Part shown: positions 39,285 through 48,050 of the stretch, in pieces
Numbering within the stretch: position 1 is the stretch's first letter
Layout of the letters: each line of letters starts with the position of its first letter
Origin: Longimicrobiales bacterium
GTDB lineage: Bacteria; Gemmatimonadota; Gemmatimonadetes; Longimicrobiales; Gaopeijiaceae
DNA length: 64,000 nt
Direction: 5' to 3'
Assembly: GCA_028278645.1 (NCBI GenBank)
Contig: JANQDZ010000016.1
Location: 1 to 64,000 of the forward strand
Notes under the pieces: generated by a model
The model's input: only the letters and a program-made list of their open reading frames with translations
What the model was told of the DNA's origin: nothing
Databases searched by the model: none
Made by a program: the position numbers and the translations under genes

Positions 39285-39650
39285 TTCGTTATCGTTAACT
39301 AGGCTGTGCTTTCTCTGGCATCCCCTCCGCCGAGGTCCTATCCTGTAGTTAAACTCAGGAAAACGGACCGTAGCCGGTGCGGCAATCCCCCCGGCAGACT
39401 GGCTCAAATGGGTTGTCAATTGACAGAGGTAACATAAGGAAAATAAGTCATTTGCGAGCTATAACTTGCCAAACGACTATAAGTACTTTCGAGGGAGAAA
39501 AGTGCCAACCGAGAGACGGCGTGGAAACGCAGAGTGGGATCCTGGGAGCGGTGGGAGAGGACCAACAGAATCAGCAGTGCCTCTATCACACACCTTACGC
39601 ACTACTCCACCTCCCGCCCTCCTACCATACAACCCTCGGGTAGGTGAGAG
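39285..39650 (+). other. Non-coding leader with putative attI
   Basis: No convincing gene (an 88-codon frame at 39377 has no recognisable features). It holds a 10-bp palindrome GTCAATTGAC (39415-39424), two GTTAA-type boxes (39303-39308, 39350-39355), and near the array an inverted repeat CCTACC/GGTAGG (39621-39626, 39639-39644). The insertion point is GAG/TTAACCGG with cut between G39650 and T39651. This is the expected place of attI. Confidence 0.6.
39420..39447 (+). promoter_or_regulatory. Candidate cassette promoter Pc
   Basis: A perfect TTGACA (39420-39425), a 16-base spacer and AATAAG (39442-39447) point into the array, 205 bases before the first cassette. The -35 lies partly in the GTCAATTGAC palindrome. 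Confidence 0.45.
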
Positions 39651-39724
39651 TTAACCGGCACCGGAGATAGGATTAGGTAGAGAGATCCAGGGTGGCCCTG
39701 AAACGACAACCGGAGGGCTGGACA

Positions 39725-40900
39725 GTGGAAACACGACATTTTCATCCACGCCTCACACTTGCTTTGTTTCTTTCCTGCAGTCTCGTCCTGCTCCGGGGAG
39801 GCATCGCAGGAGCTCAGGATACTTCGACTTCCGGAATCCCAGCCTGCGAGAGCTGCCGAATCGAGGTTCTTCAGACGGTTACGGCTGGAAGCCCCGGCGA
39901 CCCAGAGATCTTCGGGGATTACACCTTCGGCGTTGTCCGGTTGAGCGACGGGAGGATCTACGCCCCGGGGGCAACTGCAAATGTGCTTATGGTTTTTGAC
40001 CAGGGCGGGTCTTTTTTGCACACCCTCGGCCAACCCGGCCCAGGCCCTGAAGAGTTCACCATGATCGTGGGGCTCAAGAGGATGCCGGGAGACAGTCTCC
40101 TCGTTCTCCAACCTGGGCGTTTCTCGGTGTTCTCGGGAACAGAGTCCTTTGCACGAAGCGCCCCATTTCGCCTCAACTCGGCGCCGGCTCTGTCCGTCGG
40201 CCCGGGGGGGAATCTCCTCTATTCTCGGTGGCTAGAATCCCCCGCCGGGGAACAGAAACAGTTCCACATCTTGGATAGCTCTTTCGATCCCATCTTTTCC
40301 TTCGGCGATGTCTCGCCCCAGGAACAGGAGTTATGTGGCCGCTGCGCGACGAGGCCAGCTGCATGGTCCACCGGGAAGCCTGACCACTTCTGGTCGGTGC
40401 GGCCAAATCAGTATGAGATCGAACTCTATCACAAAGAAGGGAGACGAGTCCGGAGGATTCAGGTGGAGGGATCACCCTGGTTCGAGCCTTGGACCAAAGA
40501 GAGGGATGGAGATCGGGGTGCCACGGCCTTCGAGGGGTCCCGCTCCACACGTTGGGGAGAAAGACCGATACCGTACTTTTCCTCCATCCATGAGGACGCT
40601 GATGGGCTTCTCTGGCTTTCTGCGGTTGTCCCAGCTTCGGACTGGAAGCCTTTCCGAGGTGATGTGCCCTCCATGATGGGGGTCAACGATGTGCCCCCAG
40701 AGCTGCAAGAGTACCTGAAGACCGCAACGGAAACGGTGATTGAGGTTGTTGATCCAGACGCGGCCCAGGTTCTGGCCTCGATTCGAACGGGAAGGGTACT
40801 GAGCCTGCTCGACGGGCAAACTTACCGAACTTTCGACCAGGACGAATCCGGTTTCATCCGTCTTCAGCTCTTTGAGGCGCATCTGCGGGGCCGGCATTGA
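39725..40900 (+). CDS. Cassette 1: secreted 6-bladed beta-propeller protein
   Basis: About 391 aa. GTG 39725 follows GGAGG at good distance; a GTG at 39692 adds 11 residues. A signal peptide (LALFLSCSLVLLRGGIAGAQD) is followed by propeller repeats with VVRLSDGRIYAP, VFDQGGSFLHTLGQPGPGP and EEF, a degenerate form of the family motif GxGPGEF. No lipobox Cys is obvious, so it may be periplasmic. The function of this family is unknown; propellers usually bind ligands or partners. First in the array, so best placed for expression from Pc. Confidence 0.75.
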   Translation: METRHFHPRLTLALFLSCSLVLLRGGIAGAQDTSTSGIPACESCRIEVLQTVTAGSPGDPEIFGDYTFGVVRLSDGRIYAPGATANVLMVFDQGGSFLHTLGQPGPGPEEFTMIVGLKRMPGDSLLVLQPGRFSVFSGTESFARSAPFRLNSAPALSVGPGGNLLYSRWLESPAGEQKQFHILDSSFDPIFSFGDVSPQEQELCGRCATRPAAWSTGKPDHFWSVRPNQYEIELYHKEGRRVRRIQVEGSPWFEPWTKERDGDRGATAFEGSRSTRWGERPIPYFSSIHEDADGLLWLSAVVPASDWKPFRGDVPSMMGVNDVPPELQEYLKTATETVIEVVDPDAAQVLASIRTGRVLSLLDGQTYRTFDQDESGFIRLQLFEAHLRGRH

Positions 40901-40964
40901 ACCGAATCTCGGAACCCGCATCAGATTGAGGATTGCGGAGACTCCAAAGTCGGTGTTCGGTGCC

Positions 40965-41094
40965 GGTTAACAGCGGGCCTGCCGCGGCTCGCCTTTCGGC
41001 TCGCCCCCTACGGGTCATTCGCGTCGGTCACGTCGTTTGCAAAGGCAAACGTCGCGCCCTTCGGCGAATGCCGGCAGCCCGCGAGGCGTTAACC
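40965..41094 (+). repeat. attC1, end of cassette 1
   Basis: R'' GGTTAAC, R' GTTAACC, cut after G41088. The left flank CGGTGCCGGTTAA is the exact reverse complement of the cassette start at 39651. Class B (central GTTTGC/GCAAAC hairpin). Cores intact. Confidence 0.9.
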
Positions 41095-41121
41095 GAGACG
41101 GAGTGAGAAAAGACAAAGGCG

Positions 41122-41511
41122 TCAGCGAGGGGTCGTATGGTCCTTGAGCCATGCTGCGAGTTCGGGTTCTTCGAGTTCACTGCTGGCCAAAGCCAACATC
41201 ACGGCGACGACCTCCTCCTCCGGAGCATCGATTCTCAGGCCATTGAGGCCGAGAAAGAGATACATGGCCTGAAAGGCGATGCGCTTGTTTCCATCGATGA
41301 AGGGGTGGTTCCGGGCGATCCCAAACCCGTAGGAGGCGGCCAAGTCACAGAGATCTGATTCTGAGTCATAGCCGAATCTGTTCCGAGGTCTGCTGAGGGC
41401 CGAATCCAGAAGCCCTTTGTCCCGTACTCCGGGCGAGCCTCCATGCTCTTTGACCTGATCAGCGTGCACGGCAAGGATAAGCGTCATCGAGACCCAGCGG
41501 GGTTCCTTCAC
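41122..41511 (-). CDS. Cassette 2: Doc-type toxin (Fic/DOC family)
   Basis: A protein of up to 129 aa. HPFIDGNKR is the Fic/DOC active-site motif and LILAVHADQVKEHGG the usual N-terminus of Doc. Doc toxins phosphorylate EF-Tu and stop translation; the kinase activity here is inferred from the family. The GTG start at 41511 overlaps the antitoxin stop (GTGA); ATG 41487 is an alternative start. Reverse orientation to the array with its own promoter, as for toxin-antitoxin cassettes in other chromosomal integrons. Confidence 0.88.
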   Translation of the reverse strand: MKEPRWVSMTLILAVHADQVKEHGGSPGVRDKGLLDSALSRPRNRFGYDSESDLCDLAASYGFGIARNHPFIDGNKRIAFQAMYLFLGLNGLRIDAPEEEVVAVMLALASSELEEPELAAWLKDHTTPR

Positions 41512-41735
41512 TTCGCGAGTTCCCGCATAGCATTGCGGTACTGCCTAGCGCCCTCGGCGTAGATCTCCATGGCCTTGGCGAAATCAGGATCAAAGGGGGT
41601 GATCAGGATTCCGTCCTCGGTTTCGATGAGGTGAACGCGATCGCCCTCAACCAGCCGGAAACGCTCTAGCATGGCCTTGGGAATCGTGGTCCCAGCGGAG
41701 TTACCGATGGCTCGGATAGTGGTCTGTTTTGTCAT
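41508..41735 (-). CDS. Cassette 2: AbrB/MazE-type antitoxin
   Basis: A 75-aa protein with the swapped-hairpin AbrB pattern (TTIRAIGNSAGTTIPKAML, then VEGDRVHLIETEDGILITPF) and a helical C-terminus that should bind the toxin. ATG 41735 has GGAAGGAGG upstream. It precedes and overlaps the Doc toxin gene, the usual antitoxin-first order. Such proteins bind their own promoter. Confidence 0.88.
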   Translation of the reverse strand: MTKQTTIRAIGNSAGTTIPKAMLERFRLVEGDRVHLIETEDGILITPFDPDFAKAMEIYAEGARQYRNAMRELAK

Positions 41736-41755
41736 GGGATCCTCCTTCCTGCGCG

Positions 41756-41785
41756 ATGTTAGAACAAATGTAATAACATCGACAA
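41756..41785 (-). promoter_or_regulatory. Cassette 2: predicted toxin-antitoxin promoter
   Basis: On the minus strand TTGTCG (41785-41780), 18 bases, TAACAT (41761-41756), 21 bases before the antitoxin start, in an AT-rich patch. It gives expression independent of Pc. Confidence 0.5.
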
Positions 41786-41848
41786 GGAACCGGAAGGGAC
41801 CCGTTTTGGGACGGGGGCGGGTTTGGCGGTCGCCTGAGGCTCCGTCAC

Positions 41849-41990
41849 GGTTAACAGCGGGCAGTGGCCGCGCGCTCGCTTCACTCGCGGCCCTTCGCCG
41901 GTGACGGATGGTGGATGAGAGGCTTCCAACTTGAGGGCGGCTACGGGTAGGCACCTGACGGTGCCTCCGGCAGCCCGCGAGGCGTTATAG
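41849..41990 (+). repeat. attC2, end of cassette 2
   Basis: R'' GGTTAAC, R' GTTATAG, cut after G41984. The left flank CCGTCACGGTTAA matches the reverse complement of the cassette start at 12 of 13 positions. Class A with terminal hairpin GGCACC/GGTGCC. Cores intact. Confidence 0.9.
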
Positions 41991-42019
41991 GTCAAGCCCA
42001 AGGGGGCCAGCAGAACTGA

Positions 42020-42592
42020 GTGCGGAACAACGAGGATTCTCTCTTGCTACGAAAGCATCAAGCTCTTTCCCGGTCCGGCGTCCTCTGTGCGCTTCTACTC
42101 ATCTGCATCTCTTCCTCGGGAGTAGCTCAAGACCGTTGGTTGGCCGCTCTCGGGTTCGGCGGGCTCACAAAAAGCTCTGAGGGGAATGCTTTGGTTTCCG
42201 GGCTCGGTGCGGAAATCGGAGTTGCCGGGAGATACCGAGCTGTTGCCCGGTACCTGGACAGGTCAAGGAAACTCTGCGAGGAGGATGGGGCTTGCGAGGC
42301 AGAGGCTAGGGGCTTCGAAGCCGGAGTAGGGGCTCGCCTCGGCGGCGCCGAACGGATCCTGCCTTTCGTCCAATTCTTGATGGGATACTCCCTGGAAAAC
42401 GACTACTACGGGGGCGGAGCCGATCCGTTCTTCTCGGCTTCCGTAGTACTGGGGGCCGATCTCATGGTTGCTCCGCCGGTCACCCTTCGCGTTTCAGCCC
42501 ATCATCGGCGGATCCCAAGTGCAGGGTACCGGCCCGGCCGGGAAGCCACGAACACTGGCATCTTCGTCGGCGTCGGGCTTTCCACCGGTTGA
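42020..42592 (+). CDS. Cassette 3: outer-membrane beta-barrel-like protein
   Basis: A 190-aa protein with a signal peptide (VLCALLLICISSSGVAQDRW) and then alternating Gly/aromatic strands (LAALGFGG, GLGAEIGVAGRYRAVARYL, FEAGVGARLGG, TGIFVGVGLSTG) typical of small 8-strand outer-membrane barrels, although the last residue is Gly rather than aromatic. Function not recognised. GTG start with a weak ribosome-binding site. Confidence 0.65.
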   Translation: MRNNEDSLLLRKHQALSRSGVLCALLLICISSSGVAQDRWLAALGFGGLTKSSEGNALVSGLGAEIGVAGRYRAVARYLDRSRKLCEEDGACEAEARGFEAGVGARLGGAERILPFVQFLMGYSLENDYYGGGADPFFSASVVLGADLMVAPPVTLRVSAHHRRIPSAGYRPGREATNTGIFVGVGLSTG

Positions 42593-42640
42593 GGGGCCGT
42601 CATATGGCCGAGGCAGAACGCCGATGGAAGTGGACTTGAC

Positions 42641-42780
42641 CTATAACAGGGGCCAGTGCCGCACGCTCCCTACGTTCGCGGCCCGTCGCCGGTGACGGAT
42701 GGTGGTTGAGAAGCTTCGAACAAGAGGACGGCTACGGGTCCCGGCCTTCGGCCGGTCCGGCAGCCCGCGAGGCGTTATTG
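42641..42780 (+). repeat. attC3, end of cassette 3
   Basis: R'' CTATAAC, R' GTTATTG, cut after G42774. The left flank CTTGACCTATAA is the exact reverse complement of the cassette start at 41985. Class A, terminal hairpin CCGGCC/GGCCGG. Confidence 0.9.
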
Positions 42781-42811
42781 GACAACCGCGTCAAATGGAG
42801 GGAGAAGAAGG

Positions 42812-43354
42812 GTGAAGATACGTAGGCTCTGGCTCATTCTGGGTATCGGTCTCTTTCCCAGGTTCGCAGCGGCTCAAGAACCGCCCATCCTCTCCCCGGA
42901 GGACACGGCGGCCGTATGGGCCGCTGCCTTTGACACCCTTCGGGAAGAATCCAGCCCAACCTTCGATGCCGACGTCCTCCTCTGGGTCAGAACTGCGCCG
43001 TACTGGGATTTGACGGCGTCGAATTCACCGCCTTCTGATCGGGTCTGGTCTGGGCTTCTCCAGCGGTTTCCACAAGCGGAATACGCGGAGCCCGCCGAAG
43101 ATCTCATTGATTGCCCTCCCGGCGTGAAACTCAAGATGCCCGGAAACGGCTGCCCTATCCGGGGCGGGGGCCGGATCATTCAGTTCAAAACCATCTCTTC
43201 GGCCAGTTCCGAAGATGTGAGAGTGCGGGTTTATATGGTTCACAGCGCAGCAGACGCACGTTGGACGCAGTGGTTCGGGATGGAAGTCAAAGTCGGATGG
43301 CAATCCGGCTCCGGCTGGGCGGCAAGGGAGATTGTGTGGTACCTGGCTACATAG
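42812..43354 (+). CDS. Cassette 4: secreted protein of unknown function
   Basis: A 180-aa protein with a signal peptide (RLWLILGIGLFPRFAAAQE). The mature part has two Cys (IDCPPG, NGCPIR) that may form a disulfide and a C-terminal half of beta strands (RVRVYMVHSA, MEVKVGWQSGSGW). I do not recognise a family. GTG start after AGAAGGGT. Confidence 0.6.
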   Translation: MKIRRLWLILGIGLFPRFAAAQEPPILSPEDTAAVWAAAFDTLREESSPTFDADVLLWVRTAPYWDLTASNSPPSDRVWSGLLQRFPQAEYAEPAEDLIDCPPGVKLKMPGNGCPIRGGGRIIQFKTISSASSEDVRVRVYMVHSAADARWTQWFGMEVKVGWQSGSGWAAREIVWYLAT

Positions 43355-43364
43355 GCGCGGTGTC

Positions 43365-43503
43365 CAATAACAGCGGTCATGCCGCACGCTCACCTCGTTC
43401 GCGGCCCTTCGCAGTGCACGCTTTTGGGTCGAGAAGCATCGTACAAAAAGGCGGCTACGGTTCCCGGCCTTCGGCCGGTCCGGCAGCCCGCGAGGCGTTA
43501 TCG
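43365..43503 (+). repeat. attC4, end of cassette 4
   Basis: R'' CAATAAC, R' GTTATCG, cut after G43497. The left flank GCGGTGTCCAATAA pairs with the cassette start (one-base gap). Class A. Confidence 0.9.
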
Positions 43504-43587
43504 GGCAACCACAGGCACCCGGTAGAGGAAAGAAGAACGACGGCGGCGAAGGGAGAGGGATTTGACAGAACCGTGGAGCACCTAGGG

Positions 43588-44796
43588 ATGGGTTACACTA
43601 GGAGAACCATCAGCACTTTACTCCAGGTCACCGTGCTATCCGCGCTCATTGTGGCATGCTCAACGAATTCGGGCCGGGGGCACCCTGGGGCAAGTGTAGA
43701 CACGCTGGCCTCAGGCATCATCAGCGTCACCAACTCATCCACACCCAGGTGGCCTGAGGGTGAGGGGTGGAGAGTGGAGGAGGAATACCGACTAGGGTCC
43801 ATCGACGAGGATGGTCCAGAGATCTTTGCCCGAATTCGCGGGCTTGAGGTCGATGCCCTCGGGCGGACCTGGGTCTTTGAAGAACAAGCCCAAGAGATCC
43901 GTGTGTTCGACGAAAAAGGCGACTTTGTGCGCACCATCGGACGAGAGGGGGAAGGTCCCGGGGAGTTCTTAGAGGTAACCGGGGTCGCTTGGGCACCCGA
44001 TGCCACTCTCTGGGTCCTCGATCCTGGGAACCTCAGGATCTCGGTGTTCGATACTGCCGGGTCCCTGGTTGGGACGCATCCCTTTGACCTTTCCTACCGC
44101 TATTTTCCCTGGCCAGGCACTATCGACGGTGAGGGGTCGCTTTATAAACTCCAGCGGACCGCGCCGTTGCCCAACATGGAAACGGTCTTGGTCAGATACG
44201 ACGCCAGTCTCGCTCCGACCGATACTCTGTTGGTCCCAGTCCATCCCAGGGGACCACAGAGATGGGTCCACTCTTCAGGCGGTGGCACCACAACTCTCCG
44301 AATCCCGTTTGCCGGAGACGCGATTTGGAGAGTGACTCAGGATGGCGGTATGTGGGTCGCCATTACCGACGAGTACCGGCTGATCCGCCTCGGACCGAAC
44401 GGGGACACGCTCCGAACCGTGTCGAAGCCGTTTCACCGGCTACCAGTCACCAGGCACGAGGTAGACAGCCTCCTCTCCCGAATGGAGAGATATCGAAGCA
44501 GTATCGATCGGTCCCAGGTGCCCTCCTTTAAACCCCCGATCCAGAACTTCCTCCTCGATGATGAGGAGAACGTTTGGGTGTTCCCCCTCTCCGAAGGGGA
44601 GTACGCCGGTCGGAGCGCCGAAATCTTTAGTCCCGTCGGAAGCTTCCTGGGCACGGTGTTTCTTCCGTATTCACCAAGATGGTATCCCAGGCCAGTGATC
44701 AGGGAGAACCAAATGGTAGGCGTCACAATGGACTCGCTCCGAGTCCCATACGTTGTGCGAGCCACAATACGAAAGCCGGGGATCGCGGGTGGCTAG
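43588..44796 (+). CDS. Cassette 5: 6-bladed beta-propeller lipoprotein
   Basis: A 402-aa protein. Lipobox SALIVAC with Cys 24, then propeller repeats with RTWVFEEQAQEIRVFD and the motif IGREGEGPGEF. The C-terminus ends DSLRVPYVVRATI, a divergent form of the family DxxDVxxVVxx closure. ATG 43588 is the first start giving a clean signal peptide; an in-frame GTG at 43573 has a GGGAGAGGG further upstream and is an alternative. Longer frames would run back into attC4. Role unknown, envelope-exposed. Confidence 0.8.
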   Translation: MGYTRRTISTLLQVTVLSALIVACSTNSGRGHPGASVDTLASGIISVTNSSTPRWPEGEGWRVEEEYRLGSIDEDGPEIFARIRGLEVDALGRTWVFEEQAQEIRVFDEKGDFVRTIGREGEGPGEFLEVTGVAWAPDATLWVLDPGNLRISVFDTAGSLVGTHPFDLSYRYFPWPGTIDGEGSLYKLQRTAPLPNMETVLVRYDASLAPTDTLLVPVHPRGPQRWVHSSGGGTTTLRIPFAGDAIWRVTQDGGMWVAITDEYRLIRLGPNGDTLRTVSKPFHRLPVTRHEVDSLLSRMERYRSSIDRSQVPSFKPPIQNFLLDDEENVWVFPLSEGEYAGRSAEIFSPVGSFLGTVFLPYSPRWYPRPVIRENQMVGVTMDSLRVPYVVRATIRKPGIAGG

Positions 44797-44924
44797 TTCT
44801 CGCGAACGAAGCCCCGGTCCTGGCCTGGGGGTCGAAGGCTGGGACTCTGAAAAGGGAGGAAAGAACCGCCGTCCTAGAACGCCCGATTGAAGTTCCAACC
44901 TCGCCGTCTGGGTCATCGGTTGCC

Positions 44925-45067
44925 CGATAACAGCGGTCATGCCGCCCACTCGCTGTCGCTCGTGGTACTTCGCCGAGGGACCTTTCGGAGCGTAGCCGCG
45001 GTTCAACATGAGGGCGGCTTTGGGTAGGCGCCGTTCGGTGCCTCCGGCAGCCCGCGAGGCGTTAGGC
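44925..45067 (+). repeat. attC5, end of cassette 5
   Basis: R'' CGATAAC, R' GTTAGGC, cut after G45061. The left flank GGTTGCCCGATAA is the exact reverse complement of the cassette start. Class A with a GTTCAACATG stretch in the centre. Confidence 0.9.
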
Positions 45068-45099
45068 GACAAACGAGGCTTCAGGGAGAGGATCAGACC

Positions 45100-46311
45100 A
45101 TGAGCCGAGACCAAAAAGCCTTCCCTGGTTGTACATGCGAGATGATGAGGATAGTGGCGATGGCAGTTCTTGGTCTGCCATCCATCCTCCTGCCGGGCCT
45201 GACCGGGTACCTTCCGGCTGCAGGTCAGACGCGATTCCTTTCTGATCTCCCAACTTTCGAGGTTGAACAGGACCTCCACATCGATGGAAACCTGGCCACG
45301 CTGGTTCCTATCCGCTGGCTGGCAGTCGCCCGGAACGGGACCATCGCCGCCTGCCAAGAACAGATGAGTGCGATTCGCTTCTTCGATTCAACTGGGAACG
45401 ACCTGGGCACGGTTGGAGGGCAGGGTGAAGGCCCAGGGGAATTCAGGATGCCCATCCATGCTGGTTGGATTGGTGACTCGCTTTGGGTTGGTGATTTTTT
45501 GTTAAAACGCGTCACGCTCATCTCCACGGAGCCAGCGACTATCCGCACCCTCCCACCCATTGCCTCAATTCGCCCCGCACCAGCAGATACGGCTCGGTTC
45601 TCCATTGGCTCCATCTACTCCGTCCATGCGTTGTATCCCGACGGAAAGCTTCTGGTGAATACCACTGGCGGGGAATCTCTGGAGGGCAGTCCACTGTTCC
45701 AGGTATCTCAAGATGGCCAAATCGAAAGGCTCATCGTGGAAATCCCCGATGACCCCGATGAGATGGTCCGTGGCCGTTCCGAACGAGGGGTTTCCAGCTC
45801 ACGAGTACCGTTCTATCCCGCTCCGGAATGGGGAGTGGCTCCGGACGGGAGTCGTATCGCGGTCTTGACCATGGATATTTCTGGTCGGGAAGGAGGGACC
45901 TTTCGAGTAGACCTTTTTGACCCGAATGGTGATCAGATCTTTAGCCGGACGTTCCCTTTCGAAGGTGTCCGGATCCCGGATCAGGTGGTGGACAGCGTAA
46001 TGGAGCCTCGTTCCGCCCGACTTTCCAGCCGTGGCATCCTGCGGGAGATCCGGAATCGAATCCCGCCGGTCTATCCACCGGTGGAGAAGATCGTGCTGGG
46101 GATGGATGGGCGGACCTGGATACGACTGTACAGTGGTGAGGAACGGGAGCATTGGCTGATCCTGGACGAGACCGGGAATCCCCAGGGTCGAGTCTCTCTG
46201 CCCGAAAAGACCACGCTCCAGGTGGCAGGCGCCGCCCATGTGTGGGCCTTGGAGCGTGACGAGTGGGACGTGGAGAGCATCGTTCGTTATCGGGTTCGGC
46301 AGGACGGGTGA
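45100..46311 (+). CDS. Cassette 6: secreted 6-bladed beta-propeller protein
   Basis: A 403-aa protein with GGGAGAGG before the ATG. The signal-like segment MAVLGLPSILLPGLTGYLPA has no convincing lipobox; ATG 45142 or 45145 would give a tighter signal peptide. Family motif VGGQGEGPGEF; conserved C-terminus DEWDVESIVRYRV. Same family as cassettes 5, 7 and 8 but low identity by eye, so old divergence. Confidence 0.78.
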   Translation: MSRDQKAFPGCTCEMMRIVAMAVLGLPSILLPGLTGYLPAAGQTRFLSDLPTFEVEQDLHIDGNLATLVPIRWLAVARNGTIAACQEQMSAIRFFDSTGNDLGTVGGQGEGPGEFRMPIHAGWIGDSLWVGDFLLKRVTLISTEPATIRTLPPIASIRPAPADTARFSIGSIYSVHALYPDGKLLVNTTGGESLEGSPLFQVSQDGQIERLIVEIPDDPDEMVRGRSERGVSSSRVPFYPAPEWGVAPDGSRIAVLTMDISGREGGTFRVDLFDPNGDQIFSRTFPFEGVRIPDQVVDSVMEPRSARLSSRGILREIRNRIPPVYPPVEKIVLGMDGRTWIRLYSGEEREHWLILDETGNPQGRVSLPEKTTLQVAGAAHVWALERDEWDVESIVRYRVRQDG

Positions 46312-46386
46312 CCCCGCGGCGGATGGCCACACGCCTCGATCGGAGGATTGCGCCGTGGTCCGGATCAGGGCATGAAATCCTTTGTC

Positions 46387-46529
46387 GCCGAACAGCGGTC
46401 GTACCGCGCACTCGGGTTCGCCTCGTGGCCCTTCGCAGTCGGACCTTTTGGAGCGTAGACGCGATTGAACATGAGGGCGGCTACGGGTCCCGGCCTTTGG
46501 CCGGTCCGGCAACCCACGAGACATTATTT
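46387..46529 (+). repeat. attC6, end of cassette 6, damaged R' core
   Basis: R'' GCCGAAC; R' is ATTATTT instead of GTTRRRY, in the context GAGACATTA rather than GAGGCGTTA. Boundary after A46523. The left flank TTTGTCGCC pairs with the cassette start. Class A. The lost G suggests it can no longer be cut normally. Confidence 0.82.
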
Positions 46530-46560
46530 GACATGTGTCTTTGGATGAAACTTTGAGGCG

Positions 46561-47844
46561 ATGCTCGAAAAACATCCAGCGCCACGGGCGAGAAGAGGTG
46601 CAATCCGCACTCTCCTTTTCACTGTTTTGTCTGCGTTCCTCCCGACTGCCTGTCAGTGGGGGCAGTCAGGATCCGAGACCTTTTCCGTTGTCGACAGTGC
46701 TGGAGTGACGATTGCCGAGTCTAAACGTCCCCTCTGGGAAAAAGGAGAAGCCTGGACCATTGCCCGTGAGCCGGAGGTCGTCATCGGCCTCAGGGAGGGC
46801 GACGAGAGGTACCTGCTGAACGAGGTTGGCGGGGTCCGACGGTTGTCCGATGGACGGATCGCAATTCTCGACCGGGGCTCCTACCGGGTGAGAGTCTACG
46901 ACCGCACGGGAATTCATCTGATGGACTTGGGCGGAGAGGGGGATGGTCCCTCAGAGTTTCGGACTCCCCAGTTTCTGGGGCTCGTATCCGACACACTCTT
47001 CGTCTATGAGGTCATAGGCGGTGCCCTTACCTGGTTTTCCCCGGACGGGCAGCTTCTTCGAACGTCCAACGGGTTCAGCCAGGCCGATAGGACGACGGGA
47101 ACGCTCCGGATGTTTGGGCAGCTCCAGCCCGATTTCGGGATAGCAACGAGAACAGGAGGAGCCAGGTATCAACCGAGTGACCTGGGAATCGACCGGGAAC
47201 CGTGGTCGATCTGGCGGTTCGGACTCGTCAATCCAGGCGTGGATTCACTTGTCTCCGTGCCTGGCGGAGAGATCGAGGTCCTGGCCTCCGATGGGCGCGG
47301 CACCCGGCAACGGCGCTATGTCTTCGGCAAGTGGACCTGTTTCGCCGCGTCAGAAGACAGGATCTATGCCGGGCCAACGGACGAGTTCTCCATCCAGGAG
47401 TTCGACCGGGAGGGCAACCTCCTCCGCATCATTCGGCGAGATGAGGTGCCTCGTCGCGTGACCCGATCGGACTTCAACAACTGGGTCGATCAATACCTCG
47501 ATGTCTTGGATCGACCACGAAATCAAAGAGCGGAGATGAGGCGGACCGCAGGCGAGCTCAAGGTTGCCGAAACCGTGCCTGCATTTAAGTGGATCGGGGT
47601 GGATTCGGAGGGCAGCCTGTGGGTCGAAGAGTGGGAGGGAGTTGGAATCGATCAGGGGATCTTCTCGGTCTTTCGACCCGATGGTGCGTGGCTGGGCCAC
47701 GTCGAGATCCCGGATGGCCTCGCGGTTCCCTTTGGGGAGCCGGACAAGCAAACGATTGAGATCGGCTCCGACTACCTCCTCGGAGTATGGCCCGACGACT
47801 TCGGTGTCGAGCAGGTACGGCTCTACCGGATTGAGAAGCCTTGA
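46561..47844 (+). CDS. Cassette 7: 6-bladed beta-propeller lipoprotein
   Basis: A 427-aa protein. Lipobox LPTAC (Cys 31). Mature start SETFSVVDSAGVTIAES is shared in pattern with cassettes 12 and 19 (DSAGV, DSSGV). Motif LGGEGDGPSEF; C-terminus DDFGVEQVRLYRI. Repeats such as VRRLSDGRIAILDRGSYRV show the blade pattern. Confidence 0.8.
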   Translation: MLEKHPAPRARRGAIRTLLFTVLSAFLPTACQWGQSGSETFSVVDSAGVTIAESKRPLWEKGEAWTIAREPEVVIGLREGDERYLLNEVGGVRRLSDGRIAILDRGSYRVRVYDRTGIHLMDLGGEGDGPSEFRTPQFLGLVSDTLFVYEVIGGALTWFSPDGQLLRTSNGFSQADRTTGTLRMFGQLQPDFGIATRTGGARYQPSDLGIDREPWSIWRFGLVNPGVDSLVSVPGGEIEVLASDGRGTRQRRYVFGKWTCFAASEDRIYAGPTDEFSIQEFDREGNLLRIIRRDEVPRRVTRSDFNNWVDQYLDVLDRPRNQRAEMRRTAGELKVAETVPAFKWIGVDSEGSLWVEEWEGVGIDQGIFSVFRPDGAWLGHVEIPDGLAVPFGEPDKQTIEIGSDYLLGVWPDDFGVEQVRLYRIEKP

Positions 47845-47909
47845 AGTCAAGGGTATTCGGGACCCTGGCGTCGGAGTGCTCCGGTTTTTCGTTGAGCAGG
47901 ACACATGTC

Positions 47910-47987
47910 ATATAACAGCCGTCGTGCTGTTTGCTTGGGGCAAACGTCGCGCCCTTGGCGGATGCCGGCAGCCCGCAGACGTTAAGA
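47910..47987 (+). repeat. attC7, end of cassette 7, short form
   Basis: Only 78 nt: R'' ATATAAC, R' GTTAAGA, cut after G47981. The left flank GACACATGTCA pairs with the cassette start at 46524, which also confirms the damaged attC6 boundary. Arms and the GTTTGC/GCAAAC hairpin stay; the middle is deleted. Confidence 0.85.
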
Positions 47988-48050
47988 GGTAACCCCGTAG
48001 TACATCGAGTTCGGTGGAGACAGCCCTACTTAAGCTGATGGCGGCATTCA

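Noticed and set aside
39377-39643. 88-codon frame between the integrase and cassette 1
   Set aside because: No ribosome-binding site, no recognisable motif, and it overlaps the attI junction; more likely non-coding.
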